From Companilactobacillus hulinensis (GTDB taxonomy: Bacteria > Bacillota > Bacilli > Lactobacillales > Lactobacillaceae), in contig NZ_RHOO01000020.1 of NCBI RefSeq assembly GCF_003946555.1, positions 1-46,078 of the forward strand: a stretch of DNA of 46,078 bases, read 5' to 3'. Numbering within the stretch: position 1 is the first letter of the stretch; the number at the start of each line of letters is the position of its first letter. A model generated the notes under the pieces. The model ran no database searches and was not told the DNA's origin. It saw only the letters and a list, made by a program, of their open reading frames with translations. The position numbers were made by a program, and so were the translations under genes. Shown one piece after another: positions 23,549 to 32,865 of the stretch.

Positions 23549-23688
23549 AATGTCCCCCTATTAATATTTAAATTTTAAAACAAGTAATTTCAAATAGATA
23601 CCGCTTTGTTCAATAATAATGAAAACGTATAATTCTCTATATCAATTTGATATACTTGAGGAAATTTGACTATATCAGGGAGATTATT

Positions 23689-24060
23689 ATGGATGTATTT
23701 GAAGATTTTTTGTCTAATATCGAGGATGAAACACATCGTGATAGAATGATTGAAATTTTGAATTGGGTCGCTAATACTTATCCTAACTTGGATAAGAGGT
23801 TTGCGTGGAGACAGCCGATGTTCACTGATCACGGTACGTTTATTATAGGTTTTAGTGTAGCAAAGAAGCATATTTCTGTTGCACCAGAAGGCAAGGGGAT
23901 GGACTTATTTGCCGATAAGGCTGAAGAAGCTGGATATACTCACGGAACTAAAATGTTCCGAATTGGATTTGATCAGGATATTAATTATGATCTATTAAAA
24001 GAGATTATTAATTTTAATATTGAAGATAAAAAAGATTGCGATACGTTTTGGCGTAAATAA
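23689..24060 (+). CDS. YdhG/DUF1801-family protein (frataxin-like fold)
   Basis: Cytoplasmic protein of 123 residues. RMIEILNWVANTYPNLDKRF, then AWRQPMFTDHGTFIIGFSVA and HISVAPEGKGM, are family hallmarks. Bacillus members with this fold have been described as iron chaperones; that role is only a family hint here. Start 23689 is chosen for CAGGGAG 7 bases upstream; the ATG at 23647 has none. It is a single gene ending at a bidirectional terminator. Confidence 0.85.
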   Translation: MDVFEDFLSNIEDETHRDRMIEILNWVANTYPNLDKRFAWRQPMFTDHGTFIIGFSVAKKHISVAPEGKGMDLFADKAEEAGYTHGTKMFRIGFDQDINYDLLKEIINFNIEDKKDCDTFWRK

Positions 24061-24061
24061 C

Positions 24062-24110
24062 AAAAAGCCAAGTCTCTAGGATTTTCTACGTCCCGGAAAC
24101 TTGGCTTTTT
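24062..24110. terminator. Bidirectional terminator AAAAAGCCAAGT / ACTTGGCTTTTT
   Basis: A 12-bp perfect stem with A- and T-runs, and a 25-base loop. It ends the DUF1801 gene and overlaps the 3' end of the small minus-strand frame at 24076. Confidence 0.85.
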
Positions 24111-24189
24111 CAATTCCTATTAAAGGAAAAATTAAGGCTATGACCATAAAGATCATGGGTAACTTGTATCTGTTCCTCGGTATTCTCAT
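24076..24189 (-). CDS. Possible 37-residue single-pass membrane peptide
   Basis: An ATG at 24189 (minus) has TAGGTGAT just upstream. The product starts MRIPRNRYKLPMIFMVIALI and continues through one membrane segment to a basic tail (PGRRKS). It ends inside a terminator hairpin, which is compatible with a real 3' end. Upstream lie a terminator-like hairpin (24208-24246) and a promoter-like TTATAAT (minus strand near 24305). No family is recognised. Confidence 0.38.
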   Translation of the reverse strand: MRIPRNRYKLPMIFMVIALIFPLIGIEKAKFPGRRKS

Positions 24190-24207
24190 GACATCACCTA
24201 CAAAATT

Positions 24208-24246
24208 GAAAAAGTTCCTGCCATGTACTGGAGCAGGGACTCTTTC
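24208..24246 (-). terminator. Terminator or attenuator hairpin on the minus strand
   Basis: On the minus strand GAAAGAGTCCCTGC pairs with GCAGGAACTTTTTC (with G-U pairs), followed by T5. It either ends the deacetylase transcript or attenuates the small frame at 24076-24189. A second perfect hairpin, GATACAAA-GTTA-TTTGTATC, lies upstream at 24276-24295. Confidence 0.65.
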
Positions 24247-24350
24247 TCGTTGAGTAATAATGTGTTGCGGGGGACGATACAAATAACTTTGTATCTATAC
24301 ATTATAATGACAGGTTGCGGAATGTAACACCACTTATTAGCTTGTGATAT

Positions 24351-25145
24351 TTAGCCATGATTGATAATTCGTTCAAACTCTTGCAGCCCAATACCTTTAT
24401 TGACTCTGACACGGTTCAAGGTGAGCAATCCGTTGTCACGGCTAGCGAGTCCTTCATTGGTTGTAACTGCCAATTTATGTCCGGTATCACGGGCAATCAA
24501 TGGAGTTGTTTGGTTATATCTTCCAGCTGGATATGCCATAGAGATGGTATTTTGATGTAAGAAAATGTCTAGACTATTTTTTGCACGATCAATTTCTTCT
24601 ATCTGCTTGTCATTGGATAGTTTGTTCAATTCTAGGTGGTGGAAAGTGTGATTCTGAATGGCGATGTGGCTCTCTTTTAAAGCCTTAATTTGATAATAAC
24701 TCAAAAAACTAGAAGCATTTTGACTATTGATAATGTCGAATACGGTTGCCTTAGCTTTGTAGTTTTTGTGAATATTTTTTAAAGCATCGAAGTTATTTTT
24801 GTACCCATCATCAAGAGTTACCCAAACAATATTTTTACGTGGCTTTTTATTCGTTTTCAACACAGTATAGGCTTCTTCTGGAGTAAGAAAATAAAAATGT
24901 TTTCTCTTTAAATAGGATAATTCCTCTCTGAATTGTTCGATGGGAACATTGAGTGAGTTACCAGTAGGGGCGATTGAATGATACATCAAAATAGGAAACT
25001 TGATGTTGTCTTTCGACTTTTTCCAATGGCGACTTATGTGCTGAGTATTCACATGACTAGATGTTTTGGATGCAGATATTGTGTTTGTTGGCAGACAATT
25101 CCAACTCAAAAGGATGGCGGCTATTAATGCCATTATTTTTTTCAT
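24351..25145 (-). CDS. Secreted polysaccharide deacetylase (NodB domain, PgaB/IcaB-like)
   Basis: Exported protein of 264 residues. After a signal peptide (KKIMALIAAILLSW) comes the NodB domain: MYHSIAP, the metal/catalytic block VTLDDGYKNN (Asp 112-113, usually TFDDGY), the His pair in QNHTFHHLEL (His166 and His170) and MAYPAGRYN. These residues predict a metal-dependent N- or O-deacetylase acting on a cell-surface polymer. Start 25145 is chosen for AAAGGA 10 bases upstream. It is divergent from the exopolysaccharide operon at 25363, so it plausibly deacetylates that product, as IcaB and PgaB do. Confidence 0.92.
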   Translation of the reverse strand: MKKIMALIAAILLSWNCLPTNTISASKTSSHVNTQHISRHWKKSKDNIKFPILMYHSIAPTGNSLNVPIEQFREELSYLKRKHFYFLTPEEAYTVLKTNKKPRKNIVWVTLDDGYKNNFDALKNIHKNYKAKATVFDIINSQNASSFLSYYQIKALKESHIAIQNHTFHHLELNKLSNDKQIEEIDRAKNSLDIFLHQNTISMAYPAGRYNQTTPLIARDTGHKLAVTTNEGLASRDNGLLTLNRVRVNKGIGLQEFERIINHG

Positions 25146-25305
25146 GGTCAAGATCCTTTGCAATTGTATTTTCACTTATATATAAGCATGGATTAATTTA
25201 TGTGCGTAAGAGACAAGTTGTATATAAAGACTAGTAATATGATTTTTTTGTACTAATACTAAATTACGATAAGAATAAGAATTTGCTTCTATAAAGAACA
25301 ATTAA

Positions 25306-25336
25306 CATTCATATATATTATAATTATATATGAATG
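25306..25336. promoter_or_regulatory. 31-bp palindrome centred on the exopolysaccharide operon -10 box
   Basis: CATTCATATATA (25306-25317) and TATATATGAATG (25325-25336) are exact complements around a centre containing TATAAT (25319-25324). A protein bound here would block the promoter. No good -35 box is visible, so an activator is also possible. Confidence 0.55.
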
Positions 25337-25362
25337 TCCCATACAGAAAGTTGTGTGTGTAT

Positions 25363-26487
25363 ATGAAAAGATTATTCGTTTTATTAATGTTATTGCCAAC
25401 AATTTTTTTGGCAGGTTGCAGCAATAAAAATGACGTCAAAGTAAGTATTCCAAAGATGAGTGCCAGCGATTTTTTGGATAAGAGTGATTACGGAGACTAT
25501 TCCAATCAGAACAAAATGTTGGATGATTTTGTAAGTAACAAAATGTTGACGAAGCAAGGTATTTATACTAATTATCATCAAACAAAAACTACGAAAAGTG
25601 TAGCGACTGGGCATGAACTGTTGTCTGAATCATCTGGTTTGTGGCTAGAATATATGGTTTACACTCATCAATACAAGAAGTATCGTGAGTTTTATAAGGC
25701 AACTAAGAAGACCTTTGATCAAGGAGAACAATTCAGCTATCGCTATGATTCAAAGGATAAGAAGAAATCTAATGTTAATGCGACTTTGGATGATCTGAGA
25801 ATTATTCGTTCACTTCAAATGTATGCTGAAGTCACTAATAGTAGTAAATATCGTAAAGAAGCAGCGACTAGGTTTGCTAAGCTGAAGTCTGGGTCTATTC
25901 CAAATGGTAAATTAGTTGACTTCTATGATACTAAAGCCAAGAAGTCTAGTACAGATAGTTCTTTGGCATATTACGATTTCAAGACATTGAAGTATTTTGA
26001 ATCTACATCTAGTAAAGAAAAGAAATACTATAAGAATCAGTTAAATGTAGTTCAAAAAGGTTATTTGGGAGATGCCTTTCCGTTGTATGCCTCCAGTTAT
26101 AGTTGGAGGCAAGGTAGTTACAGTAGTAAGAACTTGAACACTTCTGAAGCTTTGGAGACGGTACTACATCTTTCTGAAGTTGGTAAAGTTAAGAAGGTTA
26201 CCTTGAACTGGCTCGAACAACAAGTTAAAAACCACGAATTGTATAATACGTATTCCATTAATGGATCAGTTGTTGATAAAGATCAATCAACTGGTAGTTA
26301 TGCATTGGCAGCCATGATTTTTGCGAATGCAAAGAATGAGAAAATGTATAACTATACAATGAATTATATGTGGAAGTCACAAGTTACTGATAAAAGTTCA
26401 CCGATATACGGTGCATTGGGTATCAAACATTTGAAACAGGCATACTCATTTAATAACTTGAATGGGCTGGTTGCTTCTAAATATTGA
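25363..26487 (+). CDS. Glycoside hydrolase family 8 lipoprotein
   Basis: Lipid-anchored extracellular hydrolase of 374 residues. The signal peptide ends in the lipobox LAGC (Cys19). GH8 features: SESSGLWLEYMV with the candidate acid Glu (about 89), and NATLDDLRIIRSLQMY with the candidate base Asp (143 or 144), inside an (alpha/alpha)6-type helical protein. In cellulose and Pss systems GH8 enzymes (BcsZ, PssZ) trim or cut the nascent polymer. ATG 25363 is preferred because the ATG at 25330 lies within the promoter palindrome. It is the first gene of a six-gene operon and overlaps the next frame's upstream region. Confidence 0.88.
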   Translation: MKRLFVLLMLLPTIFLAGCSNKNDVKVSIPKMSASDFLDKSDYGDYSNQNKMLDDFVSNKMLTKQGIYTNYHQTKTTKSVATGHELLSESSGLWLEYMVYTHQYKKYREFYKATKKTFDQGEQFSYRYDSKDKKKSNVNATLDDLRIIRSLQMYAEVTNSSKYRKEAATRFAKLKSGSIPNGKLVDFYDTKAKKSSTDSSLAYYDFKTLKYFESTSSKEKKYYKNQLNVVQKGYLGDAFPLYASSYSWRQGSYSSKNLNTSEALETVLHLSEVGKVKKVTLNWLEQQVKNHELYNTYSINGSVVDKDQSTGSYALAAMIFANAKNEKMYNYTMNYMWKSQVTDKSSPIYGALGIKHLKQAYSFNNLNGLVASKY

Positions 26488-26498
26488 GGGAAATAAAT

Positions 26499-27992
26499 TT
26501 GAAAAAAATTATGAAGACATTGGCAGAAAAGTTTAGTCGTTGTGTTTCCCCTGCACTGTTAGCTACGATTCTAGCTGCAGTAATCAGTGGGGTATTACTT
26601 TTTGTGCCTCCGATTCATGGTTATGCTGATAATGGTGATTTTTATCGGGCTATGTTAACTAATAGTATTTATCGTCTCCCATATGATCACACTTCTACAA
26701 TTGATTATGTAGTTAACAAATTTGGTATTTATCAATATTTTAATGAGAATGGAATGATTGCATTTTCTTCTCAAACTATATTTATTCAAATTGCATTATT
26801 CTTTAATAAACTATTTTATAGTACTAAATTTTTTGACATTAGGTTTTTAGGCGTTGTTTATTATGTATTTTATCTAGGTGCGATTTATATGCTAACCAAA
26901 GCTTTTGTCTATCCGTACAGAAAGGTTAGAAGTTATGTCGTTTCATTAATAGTGGTTTTAGTTTTTGCTGATTCGTCATTTACCTTATATTTCAATTCAT
27001 TTTTTGCCGAACCGGTTATGTATATTTCTATGATGTATGGATTTGCAGCTATTATGTTATTGGCAAAAGGATGTTATCAAAAGAATTGGCAAATGATAAC
27101 CTTATTTTTCCTTAGTATGGTTTTATTAATAACTGATAAATCACAGAATGCTCCTTTGGCTTTAAGTTTTTCTGCTGTTGCAATGGGAATGATGTTTTTG
27201 CCGAACTTTAAAGCCAGAAGGTTTGCAATAATGTTAGGTATGTTTGTATTAATTGGATCAGGTGCATTTACTTATACTGCCATAAAAAAGGAATTTAATG
27301 ATGTCAATCAGTATCAGTCATTCACTCATGGCGTTCTGATGGACACGGGTGATCCAAGTAAAAAGATTGAAAAACAAGGGATTGATGAGCAGTTTGCATT
27401 GTTGCGTGCTGAGGATTATTATCCTAAGACTTATACCACTGTTAAAGTTGAAAATGATAGTATTCAAACAAAACTATTGCCAAATAATGGTATTGGTTGG
27501 ACTTTGAAATATTATGCCCATAATCCTAAGCAATTTGGAATTCTGATGGATCTTGCATCGCAGGATATTATGATTACTCAGGTTAAGGCAGTTGGAGATT
27601 ATGTACCCAGCAGTAAGAAACCCAGCGGACAGCTCCGATACTTTACGACTTACAGTCAATTTATGGGAGCATTTTTCCCAGGAAAATTTGCATTTGTTTG
27701 TCTATTAATAATTGGCTTAATTGGATGTTACAGTGTAGGCATGTATATGGATATTAGAGCAGGGCGCCCACATGGGGTCATGCGATTCTTCCTAGTTTTT
27801 GGTCTGTGTACGATTGTATTCTTTGTACCTATAATCGCAATTGTTGGTGATGGTGATGCAGATTTAGCTAAGCATATTTTTATGACTCCAGTTAGTTTAG
27901 ACCTGATGTTTGTCCTATTTATCTCCGATGTTCTTCATCATCGTTTGTGGAATACTGAAGATAGAGAGGAGTTTTTACCTGATGCGAAATAA
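26499..27992 (+). CDS. Polytopic membrane glycosyltransferase-like protein (GT-C/WsfD type)
   Basis: Membrane protein of 497 residues with about 10-11 membrane segments and one large external loop (about 265-370). The first external loop carries GYADNGDFYRAML, a DNGDF/Y motif typical of GT-C-like glycan hexose transferases such as the WsfD group. It probably adds a side-chain sugar to the polymer outside the membrane. The start is TTG 26499 with GAGGG 8 bases upstream (from the previous stop region); ATG 26511 is possible. It is translationally linked to both neighbours. Listeria pss clusters carry similar membrane proteins. Confidence 0.8.
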   Translation: MKKIMKTLAEKFSRCVSPALLATILAAVISGVLLFVPPIHGYADNGDFYRAMLTNSIYRLPYDHTSTIDYVVNKFGIYQYFNENGMIAFSSQTIFIQIALFFNKLFYSTKFFDIRFLGVVYYVFYLGAIYMLTKAFVYPYRKVRSYVVSLIVVLVFADSSFTLYFNSFFAEPVMYISMMYGFAAIMLLAKGCYQKNWQMITLFFLSMVLLITDKSQNAPLALSFSAVAMGMMFLPNFKARRFAIMLGMFVLIGSGAFTYTAIKKEFNDVNQYQSFTHGVLMDTGDPSKKIEKQGIDEQFALLRAEDYYPKTYTTVKVENDSIQTKLLPNNGIGWTLKYYAHNPKQFGILMDLASQDIMITQVKAVGDYVPSSKKPSGQLRYFTTYSQFMGAFFPGKFAFVCLLIIGLIGCYSVGMYMDIRAGRPHGVMRFFLVFGLCTIVFFVPIIAIVGDGDADLAKHIFMTPVSLDLMFVLFISDVLHHRLWNTEDREEFLPDAK

Positions 27993-29535
27993 ACTATTGA
28001 GGACCATAACTCTTCTGTGCTTGCCATTAATGCTCTGGATATTTTTAACAAATAATGTTAAAGCGGCTGATTCCAATAAAGTTATGCTTGTTTATGATTC
28101 TAAAAATACTACCAACAAGTATGATGTCAAAGTCGATGCTTTACAACGTAGTTTGACAAGTATGAATTTGCAAGTAAAAACTTTATCGCAATCAGATTAC
28201 AAATCTGGAATGCTAGACGATAAATATTCAGGCATAATTACGATGATCAATTGGCGGCAAGTCGGTTTAACAAATAAATCATTTATACAAGATAGATCTA
28301 AATTTAGTGGTGTGAAACTCCATATTGGCGATGAATTAACAAATGAAGAAGCCGAACAATTTGAGGCTAAATCAACCAGATTATATCAACAACAGTTGAT
28401 TTTAAAAAATAAAGGAGCAAGTCAGGTTCTTCCATTTAGTGAGACAATAGATGTGCTGACTGACTTACCAAGTGGTTCAAAACAAATTGGGACGTTAAGT
28501 ACGCAACAAAAAGGTGCTAAATCGTATGGATATGGAGTGATAGTTGGTAATAACGGCTTTCTTCCATATTATGATTCGAAAGGTTTAAGTTTATTAACAG
28601 CGGATGAAATGATTGCAAAATTGTTTTATCGCGCTGGTAGTTATCAACCACTGCTCACTATTACTGATGTAACACCAGTAAGTGATTTGAAGATTCTGGA
28701 TTCATTAAGTAAATTTTGCTACAAAAACAGCATTCCATTTGCTGTAAGTACAACAACGGTTTCATCAAACACCGAGATGAAGGCGTTTAATAAGTTTACA
28801 GCCGTTTTAAGGAATATCGAGAATCGTGGTGGTGTGATATTTATTAAATCACCAGAAATCGGTGGTCCCGGAATAAATAGTGCTAATGACCTTCGTCAGA
28901 GACTAACAAGTTATGTTGTTAGTTTGGCAAAAGGACAGGTATACCCAATTGGAATAAGTTCAGAGGGGTTTTGGAATCAGGATAGAATATTACGTAAAAA
29001 CTTTTTAATGGACGCTGATCATTGGATTTTATTCCCTAACAAGCAAATTGTTTATGTCGATGAAGATGATGATGCTCAGTCTGTAAAAAAAAGTTTCTTT
29101 GCAATTTCGGCATCTTCATTAAATAGTGTGAAGAAGACGGAAGAAACAAGATTTTCAATTCCAACTGCGGTTACAATTCCATTGCCACATTCAACCAAGG
29201 AACTAACGGATTTCAAAGAGCAAATAAACAAACTAAACTTTGCTTGGTTTGATCCAATGGAAATGACTATGTCAACATCTATCAATACTGGTACTTCAAC
29301 AGTTTCATTTAAGAATGGAAATTATTTTGTTAATGGTAAGCAGGAAAGTATCGGTACGGCTGATTCATCAAGTGTGTTTAATGAGACAATTAAACAGAAG
29401 CCGTTGTTAAGCAATTACTTCAATATTCAAGGTAATGTTCTAACTATATTGTTTGTAATCGTTGCAATTGTATTAATTATTTTCATTTTAATAGGTAGGA
29501 AAATTTACTGGAATAGATTCAATAAGAGGAAGTGA
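27982..29535 (+). CDS. Exported DUF2334-like protein with degenerate deacetylase fold
   Basis: Protein of 517 residues with a signal segment (LLRTITLLCLPLMLWIFL), a large external domain and a C-terminal membrane anchor (about 485-507). Residues about 225-330 resemble DUF2334, a polysaccharide-deacetylase-like fold: LLTITDVTPVSDLKILDSLS, then NSIPFAVS. The usual metal-binding DD pair of that family reads TD here, so activity is doubtful. ATG 27982 overlaps the previous gene by 11 bases, with GAGGAG 11 bases upstream. It is an operon member between the membrane transferase and the GT2 synthase, so a structural or modifying role in polymer export is likely. Confidence 0.8.
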   Translation: MRNKLLRTITLLCLPLMLWIFLTNNVKAADSNKVMLVYDSKNTTNKYDVKVDALQRSLTSMNLQVKTLSQSDYKSGMLDDKYSGIITMINWRQVGLTNKSFIQDRSKFSGVKLHIGDELTNEEAEQFEAKSTRLYQQQLILKNKGASQVLPFSETIDVLTDLPSGSKQIGTLSTQQKGAKSYGYGVIVGNNGFLPYYDSKGLSLLTADEMIAKLFYRAGSYQPLLTITDVTPVSDLKILDSLSKFCYKNSIPFAVSTTTVSSNTEMKAFNKFTAVLRNIENRGGVIFIKSPEIGGPGINSANDLRQRLTSYVVSLAKGQVYPIGISSEGFWNQDRILRKNFLMDADHWILFPNKQIVYVDEDDDAQSVKKSFFAISASSLNSVKKTEETRFSIPTAVTIPLPHSTKELTDFKEQINKLNFAWFDPMEMTMSTSINTGTSTVSFKNGNYFVNGKQESIGTADSSSVFNETIKQKPLLSNYFNIQGNVLTILFVIVAIVLIIFILIGRKIYWNRFNKRK

Positions 29536-30794
29536 TAAAGATCTCAGTCTTAGATGTATTTTTGTTTATAGCAGTTCTAGCAATTTGGGGAACTTTGGTA
29601 GTCAACTTAATTTTGACCATTGCCGGATATACTTGGTATCTTAGAAATGTTAATAAGCCAGCTCCTAAACTTCCTGAAAAGGCACCATTTGTATCAATAA
29701 TGGTGCCAGCTCATAATGAGGGTGTGGTAATTGTTAAGACAGTCTTATCATTGTTATCTTTTGATTATCCTCAAGATAGATATGAGATCATTGTCATAAA
29801 CGATAATTCAGACGATAATTCAGCTCAATTACTTGCTGGACTACAGGACAAGTTTTCACATGAACGTTTAAAAGTTATTAACACAGACAAGACTAACGGT
29901 GGTAAGGGTAAGTCTAATGCGTTGAATATTGGTCTTACTCATGCAAAGGGTAGTATTATCTCGATTTATGATGCGGATAATACTCCTGAACATCAGGCTT
30001 TGAGAATTCTAGTTGCTGAATTGCTTCAGGATGACAAAGCTGCTGCGGTCATTGGTAAGTTCAGAACGCGTAATAAGATGGCGACGCTCTTAACTAGGTT
30101 CATTAATATTGAGACATTGTCATTTCAATGGATGGCTCAAGCTGGTCGTCAGCAATTATTTAATTTATGTACAATTCCAGGGACTAATTACGTTATCAGA
30201 AGAGATGTTCTTGAACGAGTTGGCGGTTGGGATGTTAAGGCGCTAGCTGAGGATACTGAGATTAGTTTCCGTGTCTATCAAATGGGTTACCGGATTCGTT
30301 TCCAACCTAAGGCGGTTACTTGGGAACAAGAACCGCAGACTCTAGATGTATGGTTCCACCAACGAACTCGCTGGGTAAAAGGAAACATTTATGTTGTAGT
30401 TAAAAATGCTCATTTATTATTCAAAAAACAAGGTCGTAGAATTAGATTTGATTTGTTATACTTTTTATCAATATATTTCTTATTAATGACCTCATTGCTT
30501 TTGTCTGATTCAGTGTTTGTATTATCTGTAGCGGGAATAGTTCACTCGGATTTGCAAGGTTTCAGTAATTCATTATGGTTATTCGCAGTTTTGATGTTCG
30601 TCATAAGTACGTTTGTGACGATAACAACTGAGCGAGGGGAATTGACCTTTAGTAATTTGTTATTAATTGTATTTATGTACCTGGTTTATAGTCAAATGTG
30701 GCTTGCAGTTGCAGCCTACGGAATGGTGGGGTATATACGTGAACAAGTATTTCATAAACAAGCAAAGTGGTATAAGACCAAACGTTATCAATAA
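29532..30794 (+). CDS. Family 2 processive glycosyltransferase (polysaccharide synthase)
   Basis: Inner-membrane synthase of 420 residues, BcsA/PgaC-like. Membrane helix near 8-33, catalytic GT2 domain 52-290, then about four C-terminal helices. Key residues: VINDNSDDN (Asp91), DAD at 147-149, AED at 239-241 and QRTRW at 277-281, the full D,D,D,QxxRW set of a processive enzyme. It builds and exports a beta-linked polymer. It has no PilZ domain, unlike BcsA. The start is GTG 29532, overlapping the previous stop by 4 bases. The BcsB-like gene follows with overlap. In Listeria the homologous role is PssC. Confidence 0.93.
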   Translation: MIKISVLDVFLFIAVLAIWGTLVVNLILTIAGYTWYLRNVNKPAPKLPEKAPFVSIMVPAHNEGVVIVKTVLSLLSFDYPQDRYEIIVINDNSDDNSAQLLAGLQDKFSHERLKVINTDKTNGGKGKSNALNIGLTHAKGSIISIYDADNTPEHQALRILVAELLQDDKAAAVIGKFRTRNKMATLLTRFINIETLSFQWMAQAGRQQLFNLCTIPGTNYVIRRDVLERVGGWDVKALAEDTEISFRVYQMGYRIRFQPKAVTWEQEPQTLDVWFHQRTRWVKGNIYVVVKNAHLLFKKQGRRIRFDLLYFLSIYFLLMTSLLLSDSVFVLSVAGIVHSDLQGFSNSLWLFAVLMFVISTFVTITTERGELTFSNLLLIVFMYLVYSQMWLAVAAYGMVGYIREQVFHKQAKWYKTKRYQ

Positions 30795-32865
30795 ATTTGT
30801 GATGTTAGTTTGTTTTGTCTCGGTAATTTTATTTGCGGGCAAAACAACCACTACTAATGTATCTGCACAAGATATGCAGACCTATACACAACAATTTCAA
30901 AATAGTACCACAACGTTATCTGGTCGTTCTGTTGAATCCAACATGTATCTGACCAAGATGGACTATTGGGATGTCAAAAAAGTTACTTTCAATTTTAATT
31001 TTCAAGTTTCACAATTGGCATCTCGAGACATATCGGATATCACGGTTTCTTTGAACGGTGTGAAGTTCTATTCATTCCGTCCATCGAAGAAGACAGGTAT
31101 GCAAACCAAAGCAATTGATGTACCGGTTAAATTGTTAGGTGGAAGCAACAAACTTCAAATTGAAGGACAGATTTTGAGCTCTGATAATAACAATAATTAT
31201 CAGTTAGCACAGACTCCGGCAAATTGGTTAACAATTGAGAAGGGTTCAAATGTCAACTTTGAGTATGATTTGAAGGATGCTGATAATACTATCAATTCTT
31301 TTTATGATCACTTTTCTGGTCAGGATACCATTTCAAATGCTCGCTCTAGGATTGCTACAGCCAATGATCCGACACCATATGAGTTGACAGCAAGTATGAT
31401 TGCTTTGGCGGGTGAATCGCGTATTATCACGACTACTAATGATCAGATTCCAGTTGTGAAAATGGATAATATGCATGCCGCTGATGGAGATTATGTGATG
31501 GTGGTTGCTAAATATAATCATTTGCCTGATAAGTTCAAATCGCAGGTTTCTGCTGAAGAGGTCAATGGTCGGGCTGTTATTAAAACATATTATGATAATG
31601 GTAAGTATTATTTGATTGTTACCGCCAAAACTGGCGCTTTGTTAAAGAAGGCTGCAAGGTTTGTGGCCAATGCGGAATTAATGAAAGAGACTTCGCAAAG
31701 TACGGAATACATAACTGACGGTACTGCAACATTTACTTCGTCACTTCATGATAATGGTGTAAAAACTATTACTTCATCAACTGATATGATCAATGGGGCT
31801 GGTCACCGTGAGAATAATTATTTGATCAGTTTGCCTAATGATCGTACCAATGCTGATGGTTCTGAAGTTTATTTGAAGTTTAGATACAGTAAGAATCTTA
31901 ATTTCAACCGTTCACTTGTTACTGTGAGGGTCAATGATACAACGCTTGGAAGTAAGAAGCTTACAGCTGCAAAAGCAAATGGGGATACGCTGACTGTTAA
32001 AGTTCCTCGTGGTACGAATCTTGGGAATAGTTTTACGATCAGTATTGCATTTGATCTGGAGATGAAAGATCAGAATACATCTGATAATAGTCAGACTCCG
32101 TGGGCTGAAATCGACACGGAATCTAAGATGTATGTTAAATCTAAGCGTAGCAATGATTTGCTATTTACTAACTATCCAACGTTATTCATCAATAATCAGA
32201 CTTATGACAATATTGCAGTTATTGCGCCACGTCAGTTAAGTAATGATGATTTTAGAACATTGACCAATGTTTTTAATTTGATAGGTAACTTCTCCAAGAG
32301 CAATACTGGTGATATTCAGTTCTATTCAAAGATGCCAAGTAAGAGTGTTCTGAAGAATAGGAATGTTATTGTAATTGGTACTCCTAAGAATAATTCGATG
32401 ATCAAATCATTGAACCCTAAGCTGTACTTCAAATATTCCAAAGACTTTAGTCGGATTGTTTCTAATGAGAAGCTAAGCATTGAGCATAATTATGGTAAGA
32501 CGATAGGTACAGCTCAATTACTTCGTTCGCCATATAATGACAAACGTGGGATGATGGTTGTTACTGGTGCCAATGATAATGCCGTCTACTTGGCGTCAAC
32601 ACAAATCAATTTTCAGGCTAATATTCAACAATATTCAGGGGATGGACTTGTAGTTGATCCCAACAACACTCATTATGGATATCGTTTCAAAAAGAATAAG
32701 GCAATTGATAAGTCATTGACTACTAAGCAATTGATCAGCAACAACACACAACTGATAATTTATTTGGTATTAGCACTTGTGGTTATTCTGATGATTGGTG
32801 CGGCTGTTTTCTTAGTTATGAGAAAACAAGGACTGATGAGTGGAGGTCATAAGCATGGGAAATAA
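30739..32865 (+). CDS. BcsB-like polysaccharide synthase partner
   Basis: Exported, membrane-anchored protein of 708 residues. The N-terminal membrane segment is VMLVCFVSVILFAG; a long beta-rich external region follows and one membrane helix (LIIYLVLALVVILMIGAAVF) ends the protein. Segments such as DITVSLNGVKFYSFRPSK and YLKFRYSKNLNFNRSLVTVR, followed by VNDTTLGSKKL, match the paired carbohydrate-binding/flavodoxin-like halves of BcsB. It should guide the polymer leaving the GT2 synthase. The start GTG 30739 with GGTGGGG about 8 bases upstream is preferred; it overlaps the GT2 gene by 56 bases. The open frame upstream of that is GT2 sequence in another frame. Confidence 0.88.
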   Translation: MNKYFINKQSGIRPNVINKFVMLVCFVSVILFAGKTTTTNVSAQDMQTYTQQFQNSTTTLSGRSVESNMYLTKMDYWDVKKVTFNFNFQVSQLASRDISDITVSLNGVKFYSFRPSKKTGMQTKAIDVPVKLLGGSNKLQIEGQILSSDNNNNYQLAQTPANWLTIEKGSNVNFEYDLKDADNTINSFYDHFSGQDTISNARSRIATANDPTPYELTASMIALAGESRIITTTNDQIPVVKMDNMHAADGDYVMVVAKYNHLPDKFKSQVSAEEVNGRAVIKTYYDNGKYYLIVTAKTGALLKKAARFVANAELMKETSQSTEYITDGTATFTSSLHDNGVKTITSSTDMINGAGHRENNYLISLPNDRTNADGSEVYLKFRYSKNLNFNRSLVTVRVNDTTLGSKKLTAAKANGDTLTVKVPRGTNLGNSFTISIAFDLEMKDQNTSDNSQTPWAEIDTESKMYVKSKRSNDLLFTNYPTLFINNQTYDNIAVIAPRQLSNDDFRTLTNVFNLIGNFSKSNTGDIQFYSKMPSKSVLKNRNVIVIGTPKNNSMIKSLNPKLYFKYSKDFSRIVSNEKLSIEHNYGKTIGTAQLLRSPYNDKRGMMVVTGANDNAVYLASTQINFQANIQQYSGDGLVVDPNNTHYGYRFKKNKAIDKSLTTKQLISNNTQLIIYLVLALVVILMIGAAVFLVMRKQGLMSGGHKHGK

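Noticed and set aside
27910-27981. Upstream extension of the DUF2334-like protein
   Set aside because: It overlaps the membrane transferase gene in another frame; ATG 27982 has GAGGAG and a proper signal segment.
30667-30738. Upstream extension of the BcsB-like protein
   Set aside because: It is the GT2 gene read in another frame; GTG 30739 has the ribosome site and gives a normal signal segment.
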